Notes under the pieces: model-generated
Database searches by the model: none
The model's input: only the letters and a program-made list of their open reading frames with translations
What the model was told of the DNA's origin: nothing
Origin: Thalassospira sp. UBA1131
Lineage (GTDB): Bacteria > Pseudomonadota > Alphaproteobacteria > Rhodospirillales > Thalassospiraceae
Direction: 5' to 3'
Assembly (NCBI RefSeq): GCF_002311515.1
Contig: NZ_DCAO01000127.1
Location: forward strand, 14,300-22,618
DNA length: 8,319 nt
In this document: positions 6,869-8,319 of the stretch, one piece after another
Numbering within the stretch: position 1 is the stretch's first letter
How the letters are laid out: the number at the start of each line of letters is the position of its first letter
Translations under genes and position numbers: made by a program

Positions 6869-7759
6869 TTATGCCTCCTCGTTCAGATGGCCGCGCGACC
6901 GCAGCCACGCTTCGCAGCAGGATTTCGACATGTCACGAACACGGCCGATATAGGCCGCACGTTCGGTCACGGAAATCACACCGCGCGCATCAAGGAGGTT
7001 AAATAGATGGGATGCCTTCATGGCCTGCTCATAGGCCGGCAGGGCCAGACCGCGTTCGATATTCACCGCACATTCGGCCTGTGCATCCTTGAAGTGCTGG
7101 AACAGCATTTCAGTGTTTGCGACTTCAAAGTTATAGGTCGACTGTTCTTTTTCATTCTGAAGGAACACGTCGCCATAGGTCACGCCTGCGCCGTTGTAAT
7201 CAAGGTCGTAGACGTTTTCGACACCCTGAATATACATCGCCAGACGTTCCAGACCATAGGTCAGCTCGACCGGGACCGGGTTACATTCAAAACCACCGAC
7301 CTGCTGGAAATAGGTGAACTGGGTGACTTCCATACCATCAAGCCACACTTCCCAGCCAAGGCCCCATGCACCCAGCGTCGGACTTTCCCAGTCATCCTCG
7401 ACAAAGCGGATGTCATGGGCCATCGGGTCAATGCCCAGATGCTTCAGCGAGCCAAGATACAGGTCCTGCGAATTGGCCGGTGACGGCTTCATCAGCACCT
7501 GGAACTGGTAATAGTGTTGCAGACGGTTCGGGTTCTCGCCGTAGCGACCATCGGTCGGGCGACGGGACGGCTGCACATAGGCTGCATTCCAGGTTTCCGG
7601 ACCAAGCGCGCGCAAGGTTGTCGCGGTGTGGAAGGTACCGGCACCGACTTCCAAGTCATAAGGCTGCAGGATGACACATCCCTGATCGGCCCAATAGCTT
7701 TGCAGTCGAAGAATGATTTCCTGGAATGAAGGGGGACGTTGCGACCCGTCGAGCGCCAT
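6869..7759 (-). CDS. glyQ: Glycine--tRNA ligase, alpha subunit
   Basis: This 296-residue protein is the catalytic alpha subunit of alpha2-beta2 glycyl-tRNA synthetase, a class II enzyme that activates glycine with ATP and loads tRNA-Gly. Near-invariant family blocks are in order: QPYDLEVGAGT (32-42), class II motif 2 in AYVQPSRRPTDGRYGENPNR (60-79), QHYYQFQV (81-88), DIRFVEDDWE (116-125), TLGAWGLGWEVWL.GMEVTQF (128-148) and motif 3 in YGLERLAMYIQG (168-179). QSTYNFE (206-212) and FNLLDARGVISVTER (253-267) follow. Compared with the E. coli protein as I recall it, the loop after DLDYNG (about 185-193) is a few residues shorter and the C-terminus ends earlier; both look like normal family variation. 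The start at 7759 gives the expected short lead before the first helix. Its Shine-Dalgarno is weak (GAGAG, about 8 bases upstream). It is first in the apparent glyQ-glyS-ppdK operon. Confidence 0.98.
   Translation of the reverse strand: MALDGSQRPPSFQEIILRLQSYWADQGCVILQPYDLEVGAGTFHTATTLRALGPETWNAAYVQPSRRPTDGRYGENPNRLQHYYQFQVLMKPSPANSQDLYLGSLKHLGIDPMAHDIRFVEDDWESPTLGAWGLGWEVWLDGMEVTQFTYFQQVGGFECNPVPVELTYGLERLAMYIQGVENVYDLDYNGAGVTYGDVFLQNEKEQSTYNFEVANTEMLFQHFKDAQAECAVNIERGLALPAYEQAMKASHLFNLLDARGVISVTERAAYIGRVRDMSKSCCEAWLRSRGHLNEEA
6874..6879 (-). promoter_or_regulatory. Shine-Dalgarno of glyS inside the end of glyQ
   Basis: On the minus strand AGGAGG sits in the last codons of glyQ (Glu-Glu-Ala), 8 bases before the glyS ATG. 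It is a perfect anti-16S match. A ribosome ending glyQ would cover it, a usual arrangement for keeping two subunits of one enzyme in balance by translational coupling. Confidence 0.85.
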
Positions 7760-7802
7760 GGCGCGAACTCTCTATTACTGTTGTCTATGAATTTAAGGCG
7801 GC

Positions 7803-7831
7803 AAGCTACCGCCCTGCCCCCGCGCGGTCAA
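7803..7831 (-). promoter_or_regulatory. Probable sigma-70 promoter of the glyQ-glyS-ppdK operon
   Basis: On the minus strand the -35 box is TTGACC (7831-7826), preceded by C to give CTTGACC, the favoured alphaproteobacterial form. The -10 box is TAGCTT (7808-7803), with a 17-base spacer that is unusually G/C-rich. Transcription would start near 7796, leaving a leader of about 37 bases before the glyQ ATG. No T-box or other leader riboswitch fits in that length. The rest of the spacer up to 8020 shows no ORF of note and no clear terminator for the small gene at 8021. Confidence 0.5.
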
Positions 7832-8020
7832 GAAGGCAAAAGCCCTGAGACGCGCTGAATTTGCAACCCTTGTATCCAGCCCTTCGCGATCATGCCGCAT
7901 TGCAGCAACATTGATCATCGATTATCGGGAAAAATCCAAGACAAATTCACGCGGATTGCCCCAAAGTCGAATGCCGCACAGGCGCTTTGATCAGAACCTG
8001 GAATTTATCGCTGAAACGGC

Positions 8021-8245
8021 TTACGTGTCACAGCGATGCGCATTGCCTTCGGCATGGTAAACGCCGCAATGCGGGCATTTTTCCAGTTCATGGGCAATCG
8101 GCTTGGTTTGTTTTTTCTTTTCCTGGCCGGTTTGCTTGGGCTGTTCGTTGCTTGAAACCTGTTTGCCGCGATTAAACAGCTTGAAGCCTTGCCAGACGAC
8201 AACGACGATCAGCGCGGTGAAGAGGATTTTCGAAAAACTCAGCAT
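8021..8245 (-). CDS. Small membrane protein with C-terminal zinc-ribbon-like Cys/His cluster
   Basis: This 74-residue protein has one hydrophobic span at about 7-19 (ILFTALIVVVVWQ), a basic residue-rich linker (about 22-50, KLFNRGK... and EKKKQTK), and a C-terminal cluster CPHCGVYHAEGNAHRC (57-72). Cys57, Cys60, His70 and Cys72, with His64 nearby, could bind zinc. By the positive-inside rule the tail should be cytoplasmic. It resembles the small PP0621-like proteins found near other bacterial genes, which also join an N-terminal span to a short Cys-rich tail; this match is from memory and of modest certainty. No function is known to me. The ATG at 8245 is preferred over an in-frame TTG at 8257; a GGGA lies about 6 bases before it. 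No terminator is visible between this gene and glyQ, but the 261-base gap and the promoter at 7803-7831 suggest separate transcripts. Confidence 0.72.
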   Translation of the reverse strand: MLSFSKILFTALIVVVVWQGFKLFNRGKQVSSNEQPKQTGQEKKKQTKPIAHELEKCPHCGVYHAEGNAHRCDT

Positions 8246-8270
8246 ATCAGGTCCCAAAGCACGGATTTAT

Positions 8271-8288
8271 CTGCGACATCTGTCGCAG
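8271..8288. repeat. Perfect inverted repeat upstream of the small membrane-protein gene
   Basis: CTGCGACA (8271-8278) and TGTCGCAG (8281-8288) are perfect inverted copies around a 2-base centre. The repeat lies 26 bases upstream of the ATG at 8245 and just downstream of a TATAAG box. It could be an operator for a dimeric regulator or a small 5'-leader hairpin (an 8-bp stem with a 2-base loop is tight, favouring a DNA-level role). A partial extra copy of the half-site, CGACAT, occurs next to it on the minus strand (8296-8291). Confidence 0.45.
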
Positions 8289-8298
8289 GCATGTCGTT

Positions 8299-8304
8299 CT
8301 TATA
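8299..8304 (-). promoter_or_regulatory. Possible -10 box of the small membrane-protein gene
   Basis: TATAAG on the minus strand, about 53 bases upstream of the ATG at 8245. The -35 position would fall at or beyond the right edge of the window, so the promoter cannot be completed. On the plus strand TTGACC at 8312-8317 could be the -35 of a divergent rightward gene beyond the edge. Confidence 0.35.
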
Positions 8305-8319
8305 TTGAAGTTTGACCGA

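Noticed and set aside
7760..7802. Possible T-box or glycine riboswitch leader for glyQ
   Set aside because: The predicted leader is only about 37 bases, far too short for either element, and no conserved T-box or glycine-aptamer sequence is seen further upstream.
7913..7926. Near-palindrome GATCATCGATTATC with nearby TGATCA repeats in the spacer upstream of glyQ
   Set aside because: The symmetry is imperfect and the element is about 80 bases upstream of the likely -35 box. Short AT/GATC-rich palindromes are common by chance.

Overview
The window reads as ordinary chromosomal DNA of an alphaproteobacterium. A Rhodospirillales-type organism such as Thalassospira fits the protein sequences, the moderately high GC and the glyQ-glyS-ppdK order, but the genus is an inference made without a database search. 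There are six complete protein-coding genes and one partial one. No tRNA, rRNA, CRISPR array, insertion sequence, phage gene or other mobile element is visible.

Left part (1-2003): the 5' end of a leftward gene, probably a GT4-type glycosyltransferase, runs off the left edge. It is divergent from a rightward ygfZ/IBA57-family gene (folate-binding, Fe-S cluster maintenance), which ends in a Rho-independent terminator at about 1232-1263. Next is a rightward gene for an unrecognised 225-residue protein with a signal peptide, a periplasmic region with two cysteines, and a C-terminal membrane anchor.

Centre and right (2066-7759): three genes run leftward in the order glyQ (glycyl-tRNA synthetase alpha), glyS (beta) and ppdK (pyruvate, phosphate dikinase). 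glyQ and glyS are separated by 3 bases, and the glyS Shine-Dalgarno lies inside the last codons of glyQ. ppdK follows 75 bases after glyS, across a GC-rich stretch of competing hairpins with no U-tract. The likely glyQ promoter is at 7803-7831. A perfect 10-bp hairpin at 2004-2026, U-rich on both sides, ends ppdK and the convergent membrane-protein gene at once.

Right edge (8021-8319): a leftward gene encodes a 74-residue single-pass membrane protein with a C-terminal Cys/His cluster like a zinc ribbon. Upstream of it are a -10-like box and a perfect inverted repeat.

Functionally the window is housekeeping: tRNA charging with glycine, pyruvate/PEP interconversion and Fe-S protein maintenance, plus two small envelope proteins of unknown role. 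I found no convincing new biological system. The items most worth a second look are the 225-residue protein, the 74-residue protein, the competing hairpins before ppdK and the operator-like repeat at 8271-8288.
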